From Phocaeicola vulgatus (GTDB lineage Bacteria; Bacteroidota; Bacteroidia; Bacteroidales; Tannerellaceae), in NCBI GenBank assembly GCA_022009975.1, contig CP091733.1, forward strand, positions 451,001 to 515,000: a stretch of 64,000 nucleotides of DNA, given 5' to 3'. The notes beneath the pieces were generated by a model. The model searched no databases. It was not told the origin of the DNA and saw only the letters and a program-made list of their open reading frames with translations. Below, piece by piece: positions 49,349-59,052 of this stretch (position 1 is the stretch's first letter; every line of letters starts with the position of its first letter). The translations under genes and the position numbers were made by a program.

Positions 49349-50935
49349 ATGACAGACCAAATAAAAATAAGTGAGGTTTCCGCCATCTTGAAACAAGAAT
49401 TAGAAGGTGTCAACTCTGAGATTAAGTTGGAAGAGGTGGGAACTGTGTTGCAAGTCAGTGACGGTGTAGTCCGGATTTATGGCCTTGACAATGCGGAAGC
49501 TAATGAATTGCTCCGCTTTGACAATGGCATGGAAGCTATTGTCATGAATTTGGAAGAGGACAACGTCGGGGCGGTTTTGTTAGGTCCTACCGATAAGGTC
49601 GAGGAAGGTGATACGGTCAGACGCACGGGGCGTATCGCTTCTATCAATGTGAATGAGAACATGGTCGGGCGCGTGATTGACCCGTTGGGTAATCCGTTGG
49701 ATGGAAAGGGTGAAATTACCGGGGAAACTTGTGAAATGCCTTTGGAACGGAAAGCTCCGGGTGTGATTTTCCGCCAACCGGTGACCGAGCCGTTGCAGAC
49801 CGGTATCAAAGCAATTGATGCCATGATCCCGATTGGCCGTGGACAGCGTGAGTTGATTATCGGAGACCGCCAGACGGGAAAGACTTCCATTGCTATAGAT
49901 ACGATTATCAACCAACGCTCTGCTTATGAAGCAGGGAATCCTGTGTATTGTATTTATGTTGCTATTGGTCAGAAAGGATCTACTGTTGCAGCGTTGGTCA
50001 AGACATTGGAGGAGAAGGGTGCGATGGATTATACTATCGTGGTGAGTGCCACTGCAGCAGATCCGGCAGCCATGCAATATTTTGCTCCATTTACAGGAGC
50101 AGCCATTGGGGAATATTTCCGAGACAGCGGTTGTCATGCTTTGGTCGTTTACGATGACTTGTCAAAGCAGGCGGTTGCTTATCGTGAAGTCTCTTTGATT
50201 CTGCGACGTCCTTCCGGCCGTGAGGCATATCCGGGTGATATTTTCTATCTCCACTCCCGTTTGTTGGAACGTGCTGCACGAATCATCAACCAACCGGAAG
50301 TGGCAAGCCGGATGAATGATTTGCCAGAAAGCATGAAGTCGCGGGTTAAAGGAGGCGGTTCATTGACCGCTTTGCCAATTATTGAAACGCAGGCGGGTGA
50401 TGTCTCTGCTTATATTCCGACGAATGTTATCTCCATCACGGACGGACAGATATTTTTGGAAACTAACTTGTTCAATCAGGGAAACCGCCCGGCTATCAAT
50501 GTCGGCATTTCCGTATCTCGTGTGGGAGGAAGTGCGCAGATTAAGGCGATGAAGAAAGTGGCTGGAACTTTGAAAATAGACCAAGCTCAATACCGCGAGT
50601 TGGAATCTTTTGCCAAGTTTGGCGGTGAGATGGATCCGGTGACGGCTTTTACCATTGACAAAGGGCAGAAGAATACGCAGTTATTGATACAGCCTCAATA
50701 TTCACCGATACCTGTTGAGAAGCAAATAGCCATTCTTTATTGTGGAACACATGGCTTGTTGAAGGATGTTCCTTTGACACAAGTTCATGAGTTTGAGAAA
50801 TTGTTCTTGGATTCCCTCCAAAGGAATCACAGCCAAGATGTCTTAGCTGTCTTGAAGAAGGGAACCATCAATGATGAAGTAAGTCATTTGATAGAAGAGA
50901 CTGCCCAAGAAGTTGCAGTGTCCTTTAAATCTTAA
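49349..50935 (+). CDS. atpA: ATP synthase F1 alpha subunit
   Basis: The non-catalytic, nucleotide-binding F1 subunit, 528 residues and uninterrupted. Walker A is GDRQTGKTS. Other landmarks are APGVIFRQPVTEPLQTGIKA, VYDDLSKQAVAYREVSLILR and RPSGREAYPGDIFYLHSRLL, with the arginine-finger region NVGISVSRVGGSAQIKAMKK. It starts 12 bases after atpH. Being intact in an operon where four of the other genes are broken supports the view that the breaks are random errors. Confidence 0.97.
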   Translation: MTDQIKISEVSAILKQELEGVNSEIKLEEVGTVLQVSDGVVRIYGLDNAEANELLRFDNGMEAIVMNLEEDNVGAVLLGPTDKVEEGDTVRRTGRIASINVNENMVGRVIDPLGNPLDGKGEITGETCEMPLERKAPGVIFRQPVTEPLQTGIKAIDAMIPIGRGQRELIIGDRQTGKTSIAIDTIINQRSAYEAGNPVYCIYVAIGQKGSTVAALVKTLEEKGAMDYTIVVSATAADPAAMQYFAPFTGAAIGEYFRDSGCHALVVYDDLSKQAVAYREVSLILRRPSGREAYPGDIFYLHSRLLERAARIINQPEVASRMNDLPESMKSRVKGGGSLTALPIIETQAGDVSAYIPTNVISITDGQIFLETNLFNQGNRPAINVGISVSRVGGSAQIKAMKKVAGTLKIDQAQYRELESFAKFGGEMDPVTAFTIDKGQKNTQLLIQPQYSPIPVEKQIAILYCGTHGLLKDVPLTQVHEFEKLFLDSLQRNHSQDVLAVLKKGTINDEVSHLIEETAQEVAVSFKS

Positions 50936-50947
50936 GAGTAGATAGCT

Positions 50948-51817
50948 ATGGCATCATTGAAAGAAATCAAAAGCCGAATAGCTTCTATCAAAAGTACGCA
51001 GAAGATAACGGCTGCCATGAAAATGGTTTCATCCGCAAAGCTGCATCATACTCAAATAGCAGCCGAACATACTTTGGCTTATTCAAAGGAGTTGTCCGGG
51101 ATATTTAAGAGTTTGTTGTCTGAATGCGGAGAAGTGAATTCCCCATTGTTGGTTGCACGGGACATTAAAAGCGTTGCCGTGGTTGTCTTTTCATCAAATA
51201 ATGGTTTGTGTGGAGGCTTTAATGCCAATATATGGAAGGCTTTGCAAGAACGCATCCTTCAATATGAGGCACGGCACATCCGCATGGTTTTTTATCCTGT
51301 CGGGAAAAGCGTGGCGAAAGAGCTGGAGAAAGCCGGCTATGCCTATCAACCTGATTTCCTCTTGGCGGGTGATCAGCCTTCGTTTGATTCGGCAGTTGAA
51401 TTATCTCATCTGTTGCAAAATCTTTTCCTTTCAGCGAAGGTGGATAAAGTGGAATTGCTCTATCATCATTTCCATAATATGGTCCAGCAGATTATAACAT
51501 CTTGCGATTACCTTCCATTTGCATGGGATGAATCTAAAGAGGGAAAAGAGGGGAACGGGCTCTTTTATGACTATATATTGGAGCCTTCTGCCAAAGAACT
51601 GTTGGATTTGCTCTTCCCGAAAATGTTGAATTTGCAGATTTATACGGTGTTGTTGGATGCTGCCACGTCAGAGCATGCTGCACGCATGATGGCGATGCAG
51701 ACAGCTAACGACAATGCGAATGGACTTATTGCTGACTTGACATTGCAATACAATAAGACCCGTCAACAAGCAATTACCAATGAGTTGCTGGATATAATGG
51801 GAGGAAGCCAACGATAA
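50948..51817 (+). CDS. atpG: ATP synthase F1 gamma subunit
   Basis: The central rotor shaft, 289 residues. The N-terminal coiled coil is MASLKEIKSRIASIKSTQKI, then TAAMKMVSSAKLH. VFSSNNGLCGGFNANI marks the Rossmann-like part, and the C-terminal helix holds ARMMAMQTANDNANGLIADL and YNKTRQQAITNELLDIMGG. It is the last gene of the operon; the repeat hairpin at 51830 ends the transcript. Confidence 0.96.
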   Translation: MASLKEIKSRIASIKSTQKITAAMKMVSSAKLHHTQIAAEHTLAYSKELSGIFKSLLSECGEVNSPLLVARDIKSVAVVVFSSNNGLCGGFNANIWKALQERILQYEARHIRMVFYPVGKSVAKELEKAGYAYQPDFLLAGDQPSFDSAVELSHLLQNLFLSAKVDKVELLYHHFHNMVQQIITSCDYLPFAWDESKEGKEGNGLFYDYILEPSAKELLDLLFPKMLNLQIYTVLLDAATSEHAARMMAMQTANDNANGLIADLTLQYNKTRQQAITNELLDIMGGSQR

Positions 51818-51829
51818 TAGGAAATTGGT

Positions 51830-51992
51830 GGGGCTGTGTCAAAACGGATGTTTTGATGCAGCCCCTTTAGGTGTGTCAGAATTAGCAAAATGCAAGGCGC
51901 TGAGGATGAGACCGACAGGAGTTTACTGATGTAAATGACTTAGTTCGAATTCCGAAAGTAACGCAGCAGTTTGCAATTATGACAAACCGCCG
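51830..51992. repeat. Full copy of the dispersed terminator repeat; terminator of the atp operon
   Basis: The hairpin GGGGCTG/CAGCCCC (51830-51865), with inner TCAAAAC/GTTTTGA, is followed by the whole tail: GGTGTGTCAGAATTAGCAAA, GACCGACAGGAGTTTACTG, TCGAATTCCGAAAGTAACGC, CAGTTTGCAATTATGACA, ending AAACCGCC. Inside the tail GTTTACTGATGTAAATGAC can form a small stem. It lies between the convergent atpG and nitroreductase genes. Confidence 0.9.
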
Positions 51993-52006
51993 CCGGCTCT
52001 TTAAGA

Positions 52007-52753
52007 TTAGTGCAGGAACCCCTGCTCCTTCAACACCTCAAGAAAAGTAGTAGAGAAGTATTCATTGTTGGCCTTTGTATAACGGATGTCTGTAAATACT
52101 TGTGCCAATGTCTCTTTTTGGTTGATGCGGACAAACTCCTTGTTGACTTCCAGTTCTTCTTTCTCTTTATAAAGGCGGTCAATCGACTCGGAAGAATAGT
52201 TTTGATATAGCTCTTCATGAATGATGGCAGCCAATGGCAGGCGTTCGCTTTGCTCCGGTTGCGGTTCCTGCGGATATCCTACTGTTATTGTGACAATGGG
52301 GACAACACCTTTGGGCAGTTGCAAAGCTTCTATGATTTGTCCGGCATTGTAAGTGGTCGTGCCCAAATAACATAAGCCCAATCCCTTCTCTTCCGCAGCT
52401 TCTGCAAAAGCCTCGGCGAACAACATGGAATCGATGGTGGCAGCCATGAAGGTTTGGATGTTGTCAAATCCTGCTTGCGCTTTCCTATTCTCAGCCCAGA
52501 TGTTGAAACGATTGATATCCGCACAGAATGTCAAGACAACAGGGGCGGAAGTAATCATAGGTTGGTTGAAATGGGCAGGAGCCAACTTCTGTTTGTTTTC
52601 CGCATGGCGTGTAACCACCACGCTATAAAGTTGCATATTCCCCGTATTGGAGGCTCTTGAAGCCGTCGTTAATAATTCATTGAGGAGTTCGTTTGGAATA
52701 TCTTCAGTTGTATATTGGCGGATGCTCCGTCTCTTCTTCATTGTCTCTATCAT
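52007..52753 (-). CDS. Nitroreductase-family NAD(P)H-dependent oxidoreductase
   Basis: An FMN flavoprotein of 248 residues in the NfsA/FRP-like branch. MKKRRSIRQYTTEDIPNELL and SRASNTGNMQLYSVVVTRH carry FMN phosphate and ring contacts. DSMLFAEAFAEAAEEKGLGL, then CYLGTTTYNAGQIIEAL and VPIVTITVGYPQEPQ, are typical of the family. The electron acceptor is unknown. ATG at 52753; it converges on atpG across the repeat. Confidence 0.88.
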   Translation of the reverse strand: MIETMKKRRSIRQYTTEDIPNELLNELLTTASRASNTGNMQLYSVVVTRHAENKQKLAPAHFNQPMITSAPVVLTFCADINRFNIWAENRKAQAGFDNIQTFMAATIDSMLFAEAFAEAAEEKGLGLCYLGTTTYNAGQIIEALQLPKGVVPIVTITVGYPQEPQPEQSERLPLAAIIHEELYQNYSSESIDRLYKEKEELEVNKEFVRINQKETLAQVFTDIRYTKANNEYFSTTFLEVLKEQGFLH

Positions 52754-52798
52754 GATTCAAATATTTTTGATGTTATGCAAATAGACCTTGTGCTAAAC

Positions 52799-54175
52799 TT
52801 ATAATATCTTCAATTCTTCCGGATTGTAGCCACTTCGGATGCGCCATTCCTGCGGATAAAGGTTGTTGGCTCTGTTCCCTAAGTTCTTTACAAAGCCCAA
52901 AGGATACTTCTTATAGGTCAATAGGACATAACCTTTTGGAGTCTGTTCCGGAAGGAACATCGCCTCTTTCCGCAGATAAGCGACCGCTTGTTCCCATCCT
53001 ATTTCCACTTTTGGAAAAGCATCGGGGTTCAGCTTCGTGCTCAATGCTAATGATTGTGACGGGATGAAGTCTTTCCCTTTGCACATCCCGATTTCAACCC
53101 CGGATGACAACAGATGCAATTTATCAGATAAAAGGGAGTAAACGGAGAAGCACTCCGGGGATAATTGGAAAAGGGTTGTTTCTCTCCAAACGGCTTTCCA
53201 GTCACCGCCCGACAAATATTCTGCCGTTTCGGAAGGAGCCGTCGGCGTCTGTTTGTTTTTTTGTTTCTTATCTTTCCCTTTTGGACGGATGGTCTCGATT
53301 TCCCCCTCCGTTTTTTGCAATGCTGCTAAAAAGAAACCTTCCCCTTTTGTGAGGTGAGGGAAAAAATGGTAGACCGGATTGTCATATTTCAGAGCAGGGT
53401 GTATATTCCATTCCGGAAGAGTGGGAATGGCTAAAGGCGTTGCTCCCAATTCCTCGATGAAATATTGAATGTTCTCTTCATTCTCTTCCGTGTTATATGT
53501 GCAAGTGCTGTAGATGAGGATTCCACCCGGTTTCAAAGCGTTCCAGATATCGTGGATGATTCTCTTTTGGCGGGCTGCGCATAGTTGGACATTTGCCACA
53601 CTCCATTCGCCAGTGCTGTCAACATCTTTACGGAACATGCCTTCACCCGAACAGGGGACGTCTGTCACGATGAGGTCGAACAGATGCGTCAATTTGCCGA
53701 TTTCTTCCGGGTCATTGTTCGTGACGATTTGGTTGGGATAACCCCATTTTTGCATATTCTCCGCCAATACATAGCTGCGTGAACGGATAACTTCATTGCT
53801 GACCACCACACTTCCTTCCGGAAGCATACTGTGTAAATCGGTTGATTTCCCGCCCGGAGCTGCACAAAGATCCAGGCAGACAACGGGCTCCTGGATGTAA
53901 GTCCGTATGGCTTGCTCTAAGAACATGGAAGAGGCTTCTTGTACGTAGTAAGTTCCCGCATGAAACAGTGGGTCAAACGTGAAAGACAACCGCTCAGGAA
54001 GATAATAACCATATTGGCTCCAAGGAATAGGAGTTCCTTGCGCCAATTGCAATCCTTTGGCAGGATTGAGCCGGATACTCACCGGGACATCGTCTTGCAA
54101 CGCTTGTTCCAATTTTTCGTATTCATCGCCCAATAAAGTGCGTGTACGGGTAATAAAATCAACAGGAAGTGCCAT
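52799..54175 (-). CDS. RsmF-type rRNA cytosine-C5 methyltransferase
   Basis: A SAM-dependent RNA m5C methyltransferase of the RsmB/NOP2/RsmF group, 458 residues. I start it at 54175 (MALPVDFITRTRTLLGDEYE), supported by a -7 box TACTTTTG at 54202-54195; the frame is open to 54232. Motif I is CLDLCAAPGGKSTDLHS. The two cysteines of the reaction are in TDVPCSGEGMFRK and IYSTCTYNTEENEEN. The C-terminal region after about residue 300 is a PUA-like extension as in RsmF. The exact rRNA position is inferred only. Confidence 0.9.
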   Translation of the reverse strand: MALPVDFITRTRTLLGDEYEKLEQALQDDVPVSIRLNPAKGLQLAQGTPIPWSQYGYYLPERLSFTFDPLFHAGTYYVQEASSMFLEQAIRTYIQEPVVCLDLCAAPGGKSTDLHSMLPEGSVVVSNEVIRSRSYVLAENMQKWGYPNQIVTNNDPEEIGKLTHLFDLIVTDVPCSGEGMFRKDVDSTGEWSVANVQLCAARQKRIIHDIWNALKPGGILIYSTCTYNTEENEENIQYFIEELGATPLAIPTLPEWNIHPALKYDNPVYHFFPHLTKGEGFFLAALQKTEGEIETIRPKGKDKKQKNKQTPTAPSETAEYLSGGDWKAVWRETTLFQLSPECFSVYSLLSDKLHLLSSGVEIGMCKGKDFIPSQSLALSTKLNPDAFPKVEIGWEQAVAYLRKEAMFLPEQTPKGYVLLTYKKYPLGFVKNLGNRANNLYPQEWRIRSGYNPEELKIL

Positions 54176-54329
54176 TTGATTGAATTGTTTGGTGCAAAAG
54201 TAGTAAATATTTTGAATCTTCTCTTGATTCATGAAAGGATAATAGAAGCCTTACAGTAGGTCAACTCCTTTTAATCTTGTCCCTGCAACCTTTAAAACTG
54301 ATTTTGAAGATAATAATTGCGTCCGATTA

Positions 54330-54361
54330 TTTGCATATATCAAATAATAATTGTAAATTTG
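54330..54361 (+). promoter_or_regulatory. Promoter before the AAA-ATPase remnant
   Basis: TTTG (54330-54333), 20 bases, TAAATTTG (54354-54361), 26 bases before the ATG at 54388. Confidence 0.65.
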
Positions 54362-54387
54362 CGGTGGAAATATAAACATCGAAGATT

Positions 54388-54712
54388 ATGGTAAGGGGAA
54401 GAATCTATCCAGTAGGAGTGCAAACCTTCAGCGACATCATAGAGGAAGGTATGGTCTATGTAGATAAAACTGCCCTCATTTACAATATGGTAAAGAAATA
54501 CAAATATGTGTTTCTTAGCCGTCCGCGCCGTTTTGGCAAGTCTTTACTAAGCAGTACGCTGCGTTCTTACTTTGAAGGGAAGAAAGAGCTTTCAATGGAC
54601 TCGCAATCGAAACCTTGGAGAACGAATGGATAGAATATCCTGTACTCCACTTTGATTTGTCAACCTTCAAGAACTACGAGCTATTTCTCTTTCCTGAAAA
54701 ATTCAATACTTA
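54388..54712 (+). pseudogene. Truncated AAA-ATPase-like gene (PF09820-type)
   Basis: The N-terminus matches the abundant Bacteroidetes AAA-ATPase-like family of about 520 residues: RGRIYPVGVQTFSDIIEEG, MVYVDKTALIYNM, and Walker A with FLSRPRRFGKSLLSSTLRSY. The frame slips near 54590 (one T restores KKELFNGLAIETLENEW) and continues as EYPVLHFDLSTFKN to about 54680. There the similarity ends. The C-terminal four fifths, including the nuclease-like domain, are absent, and a convergent methyltransferase gene begins at 54713. Unlike the single-base breaks elsewhere, this is a real truncation. Confidence 0.8.
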
Positions 54713-55641
54713 TTATGCTTGTTTTATCAAACGCTTCAGTTTCATCTTTATATGCCATGGAAGCATTTGAGCAAAAAATTGAATAATGTTTACACTTGCC
54801 GCATAAAAGCTATCTTTAAGTTTCTTACCGAACGATGTGTTTATATATTGAAACTGCAATAACACTTTGCATAGTTCTGCTTTATCATATTTATCATCTA
54901 CATAACATTGTAGAGATGATGGCAGCGCATCTTCAGAACCATTACGAGTTATGACAGCCACAATACGCCCTGTATCCATTCTTTGTTTCAACAGAGGCAA
55001 AGCCTATGAGCAATTGGTTGACATTTATGTTCTCTGTCTTATTCCATATTATCAGTTCGCCCTCTTTTTCATCAACATTATATTGATGAAAGCCTTTATA
55101 CTTTTCCATTTCGGCTTCATTGCGATGATGGTTCAAATAAAGCACACCTCCTTTGCGTAATGAAACCAAAGCTTCAACAATACCTTTTTGGAGTCGAAGA
55201 ATGATCAAGCGCATTTTGAATGGTTATCAGCGCAGCATCTTTATCAGGAATAAACGAAGAAAGATATTCTGACATACCGAACTCTATCTTTGGCAAGTCT
55301 TTCTTGTATTTGCTCAGAATATGGTTAAAATGAAAAGCCAACGGATCCATATAATGAATATCTAACGCTATTTCCTCGCCCTGTTTTTCTATACGGTCGC
55401 CAATAGCGTAGCTCATGCCTGAACCTACATCATAAACTTTAGGATTATTGAACTTTAACAGAAAATCATTAGCATCAAAACCTTCTAAATTTATTTTTGA
55501 ACCATAGTGTGACCATCCCATCATTCCTTTAAATGTATGAGGCCAACGATACACATTCTTCCAAAATGCTATTTCGTATGCTATTCCGTCCAACCACTTT
55601 TCAGTGACAATATTTTTATGGGAAGGGGTCATTGTTTTCAT
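54713..55641 (-). CDS. SAM-dependent methyltransferase (two frameshifts)
   Basis: A class I methyltransferase-like protein of about 310 residues. From 55641, MKTMTPSHKNIVTEKWLDG is followed by motif I in KVYDVGSGMSYAIGDRI, then LDIHYMDPLAFHFN and LITIQNALDHS. Frames break near 55205 (continuing KGIVEALVSLRKGGVLYLN) and 54985 (continuing RMDTGRIVAVITRNGSEDA). The end is a basic helix, KMKLKRLIKQA. The substrate is unknown; relatives occur in surface-polysaccharide loci. A -7 box TATATTTG is at 55696-55689. It may have replaced the missing part of the AAA gene. Confidence 0.75.
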
Positions 55642-55984
55642 ATTTCTATACTATCGTAATAAAACATTTAAAAGGAAAGATAAAAGTACAAATATATTTC
55701 GAGAAAAGCCTTTCCTTCATATAGAGTTTTCCCTAAAACTTATGTCCATAAAGACACGGCAAAGTATGTTTTCAGCTACTTAAAACTATTGGAGTTACTC
55801 GTCAAAGTAAAGGTTTTTTTCTTCCAAAGTCAGTAAATCAACAATTTACTGCATCATTTCGTTCTTTTTATATACACAAAAGTGTAATTTCGCTGCCACT
55901 TACCTCATAGATACACTTTTGTGTCAAAGGCGTTTTAGTCTTCTCTTTTACTTTTGCCCTCAGAAAAACATTAATAAAGGGATT
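55642..55984. other. Regulatory region between methyltransferase and outer-membrane barrel
   Basis: These 343 bases between divergent genes hold the methyltransferase -7 box, a long perfect inverted repeat (55874-55924) and a plus-strand -7 box TACTTTTG (55949-55956). The -7 box lies 29 bases before the barrel ATG. No gene is seen. Confidence 0.6.
55874..55924. promoter_or_regulatory. Perfect 13-bp inverted repeat, candidate operator
   Basis: ACACAAAAGTGTA (55874-55886) and TACACTTTTGTGT (55912-55924) are exact reverse complements separated by 25 bases. Each arm is itself nearly palindromic (ACAC-AAAA-GTGT). The centre-to-centre spacing is 38 bases. The right arm ends 25 bases before the -7 box of the barrel gene, a place suited to an activator or repressor. 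Confidence 0.7.
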
Positions 55985-58306
55985 ATGAACAAGAAACTGA
56001 TTGTTACAGCGTTGTGCCTCTCGGCTATGACTCCGATGATGGCGCAGAATATCACCGGCAAGGTGATGAATACCAAGGGAGAACCTTTGGCGTTTGCCAA
56101 TGTAGTATTATTGAATAGAACAGACTCGGCTTTCGTCAAGGGCGCAGTGAGTGGAGAGGATGGCAGCTTTGCCATCGACTCTTCCTGCAACGGTGGAATC
56201 ATCAAGGTGACATCCGTAGGTTATAAGACTATCTGCAAGGATTGCGAGGGCGAGAATATGGGCATTATCAAGATGGAAGAAGACAGCAAGATGCTCGGCG
56301 AAGTAGTCGTGAAGTCATCCCTGCCTAAGACTATCCTGAAGAATGGCGGAATGACGACAACCATTGTCGGATCCGTACTTGAGAAGGCAGGAACCATGGA
56401 GAACCTGCTCGACCGCATCCCTAACGTGTCTGCCCAGAATGGCAGCATCAAGGTATTCGGTCGCGGCGAGCCTGTTATCTATATCAATGGACGACAGATG
56501 AGAGACAAGAGCGAGCTGGACCGTTTGCATTCCGACAACATCAAGTCGGTGGAAGTCATCACTAACCCTGGTGCCCGTTACGCAGCCAGCACCAAGGCGG
56601 TCATCCGTATCACAACGAAGAAGATACAAGGCGAAGGATTCGGATTCGATGCGAAGACTACTGGTGAATATGATGAGAAGAAACTTCGGTGGGTTTAGCC
56701 AATTGAATATGAGCTATCTCAAGAATGGATTGGAGCTGGGCGCATATGCCTTTGGAGCAAGACAGTACCAACCCGACAACAAAGACTTACAGCAGAAGAC
56801 TTATCTTGACAAGACCTGGAACCAGAAAAGTGAGATAAGACAAGTAGGTATTATCGAAGCCATGAACTTTCGCCTGGATGCCAGCTACCAGTTGGATGCC
56901 AACAACTCTATTGGTGCCAACTTTGGTTTTCTTAGAAATCCTAAGCAAACATGGAACGGCGATATGAGTACTTCGATATTACAAGACGAAGATTTATCTG
57001 AAAATTCTGATAGCCATATTGATTTCTTCGAGCAGAAGAGCACTCTTTCAAGTAATGTTTACTATGTGGGAAAGATTGGCAAGCTCGGCATCGACTTCAA
57101 TACCGACTGGCTTTGGTCGAAGAATAACGAGGACGATGTTACCAAAGAGCAATATCAGGAGGTTGGGATGGATGCACAAAGCCAAACGGCTCATAGCTTG
57201 ACTAACAAGGACTATCATTTGCTTGCTTCCAAGCTGGTTCTTTCTTATCCTCTGTTGGGCGGTGAGTTATCTTTAGGTGGTGAATATTCCAATACCCATC
57301 GTACCTCAAAGTATCAAGTGGTGCCAACTAACTTGGTATCGGATGACAACAGCCGTATTACAGAAAGTATGACATCTTCATTCTTGACCTATTCAAGAGA
57401 TTTCGGTAATCTGAGTTTGGAGGCAGGTATGAGATACGAGTACATCGACTTCAATTACTATGAATATGGCAAGTATGTGCCTGGGCAAAGCAAGTCGTAT
57501 GGCAATTGGTTCCCATCGCTCAGCTTATCGATGCCTGTGGGCAAGGTACAGATGCAGCTGAGCTATGCAGCCGACATTAATCGTCCTTCCTATCATAATT
57601 TGCGCAGTGGCATTCAGTATGATAACCGATACACGTATGAAACGGGAAATCCATTTCTGGTATCTCAGATAAGCAGAAATCTCAACTACGAGTTGGCTTA
57701 CAAATGGTTGACATTCGATATGACCTACAGCCATACTTCCAATCCGATTATATCCACAGTGGAGACTTATAAGGATAATCCAGCAATAGGCTTGATGCAG
57801 CCTGTGAATGGGAATTCGTATAATGACGTAGAGGCATCCATCAACTTGCGCCCTTCGTTTGGCATCTGGCATCCTTCGCTTACAGCATCCATTGACAAGC
57901 AATGGTTTGATATGGAGACGCACGATGGGAAATCGCTCAATAAGCCAATGGCTTCATTCCGTTTTGACAATACGCTCAACACCAAATTAGGAATGTTTAC
58001 GTGGATGATGTCGTATATCACGAAGGCCATGAAGAGAACCAGTATCTGTACAAGCCTATGTTTTGCACGAATGTTTCCGCATATAAGGCTTTCTTGAAAG
58101 ACCATTTGTCGTTTCAGCTCTTCATCTATGATTTGTTCGGGACAAACGATAGCCACATGATTGCTCATTTTGGCAAAATAAAGGAAATGGTGTATGATGG
58201 ACTGTCAACAAGCAAAGTTTCGCTTACTGTACGGTATAAGTTCAACACTACAAGAAGCAAATATAAGGGTACGGGTGCTGGAGAAAGCCAGAAGAACAGA
58301 ATGTAA
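55985..58306 (+). CDS. Outer-membrane beta-barrel protein with carboxypeptidase-like N-terminal domain (two frameshifts)
   Basis: A TonB-receptor-like outer-membrane barrel of about 773 residues (OMP_b-brl_3 type). ATG 55985 gives the signal peptide MNKKLIVTALCLSAMTPMMA. A regulatory-like domain follows (NITGKVMNTKGEPLAFANVV), then a plug-like region (LLDRIPNVSAQNGSIKVFG, DNIKSVEVITNPGARYAAS). The frame breaks near 56680 (one extra A; continuing NFGGFSQLNMSYLKNG) and near 58010 (continuing HEGHEENQYLYKPMF). The barrel ends at 58306. Its codons are richer in AAG/GAG/ATC/AAC than neighbouring genes, compatible with transfer. The ligand is unknown; the upstream inverted repeat suggests control. 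Confidence 0.82.
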
Positions 58307-58356
58307 TCTGTCTGCAGCATCCGGTAATGGTGTAATGACAATAAATCTCTCTATAA

Positions 58357-58950
58357 ATGAACAACCCAATAAAATTGTTGATTAGTGGCGCAGACATGGG
58401 AAGCTTAATAGCTTCCTGTGCCTTGCACCATGACTTCCATAAAAGCTCTCGGCAGGAAGATAGATTTCAAATCTATCGCATAGAAAAGGATACGCTGACG
58501 ATGGAAGATGTGGATGCATGCGACTTGTCGGGCATCCGGTATGCGGTGAATGCAACCTTGCATGACAACGAAGCCTCCTTCGCTTTCGATGAAAAATGCA
58601 AGGAACGGGGCATCACCGTTATCCATGTTGTCAATCTTGGCAAGGCTGCCTTTCTCGCTGTAGAGAAACCGAAAGGCTATCCATTCAGCGAATTAGTGAA
58701 AAAAGGAACGGATGATTTCCGGTACTCATTGGGCAAGTATATCTCGCAGTATGGTATGTTCTGGCAGATGCCTGTGCCTTGGATAGATGAAGCCATCATG
58801 CATTATTTCACTGAGTCTTTCCCGCAACTGGGCATCGGGGCATATATTGCCGCCGGCTATTGTGCCAACATTCTCGCAAACCTTGCGGAAGGCAAGGAGG
58901 TGAAATACTTCCCCAAGTTCTATCTCTCGCCATTGTTGGAAGAGATATGA
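58357..58950 (+). CDS. Small protein with weak ThiF/E1-like resemblance
   Basis: A 197-residue protein, 50 bases after the barrel gene. The N-terminus IKLLISGADMGSLIASCAL has a glycine-rich turn. GIRYAVNATLHDNEASFAFD followed by KCKERGITVIHVVNLG recalls the nucleotide-binding half of ThiF/MoeB-type proteins. The zinc cysteines and adenylation arginine finger of that family are not seen, and the protein is shorter. It may be a degenerate or specialised member. I am not sure of the assignment and give no function. Confidence 0.5.
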   Translation: MNNPIKLLISGADMGSLIASCALHHDFHKSSRQEDRFQIYRIEKDTLTMEDVDACDLSGIRYAVNATLHDNEASFAFDEKCKERGITVIHVVNLGKAAFLAVEKPKGYPFSELVKKGTDDFRYSLGKYISQYGMFWQMPVPWIDEAIMHYFTESFPQLGIGAYIAAGYCANILANLAEGKEVKYFPKFYLSPLLEEI

Positions 58951-58980
58951 TTCTTGTATCAGGAGTTTTATAGGTTTTTG

Positions 58981-59012
58981 CTTGGTAGTTTCAATAATAA
59001 AACGTATTTTTG
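58981..59012 (+). promoter_or_regulatory. Promoter of the toxin-antitoxin pair
   Basis: CTTG (58981-58984), 20 bases, TATTTTTG (59005-59012), about 40 bases before the antitoxin ATG. Confidence 0.65.
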
Positions 59013-59052
59013 CTGATGAAAAATCAATGTATATATTAAATAAGGAGTAAGT

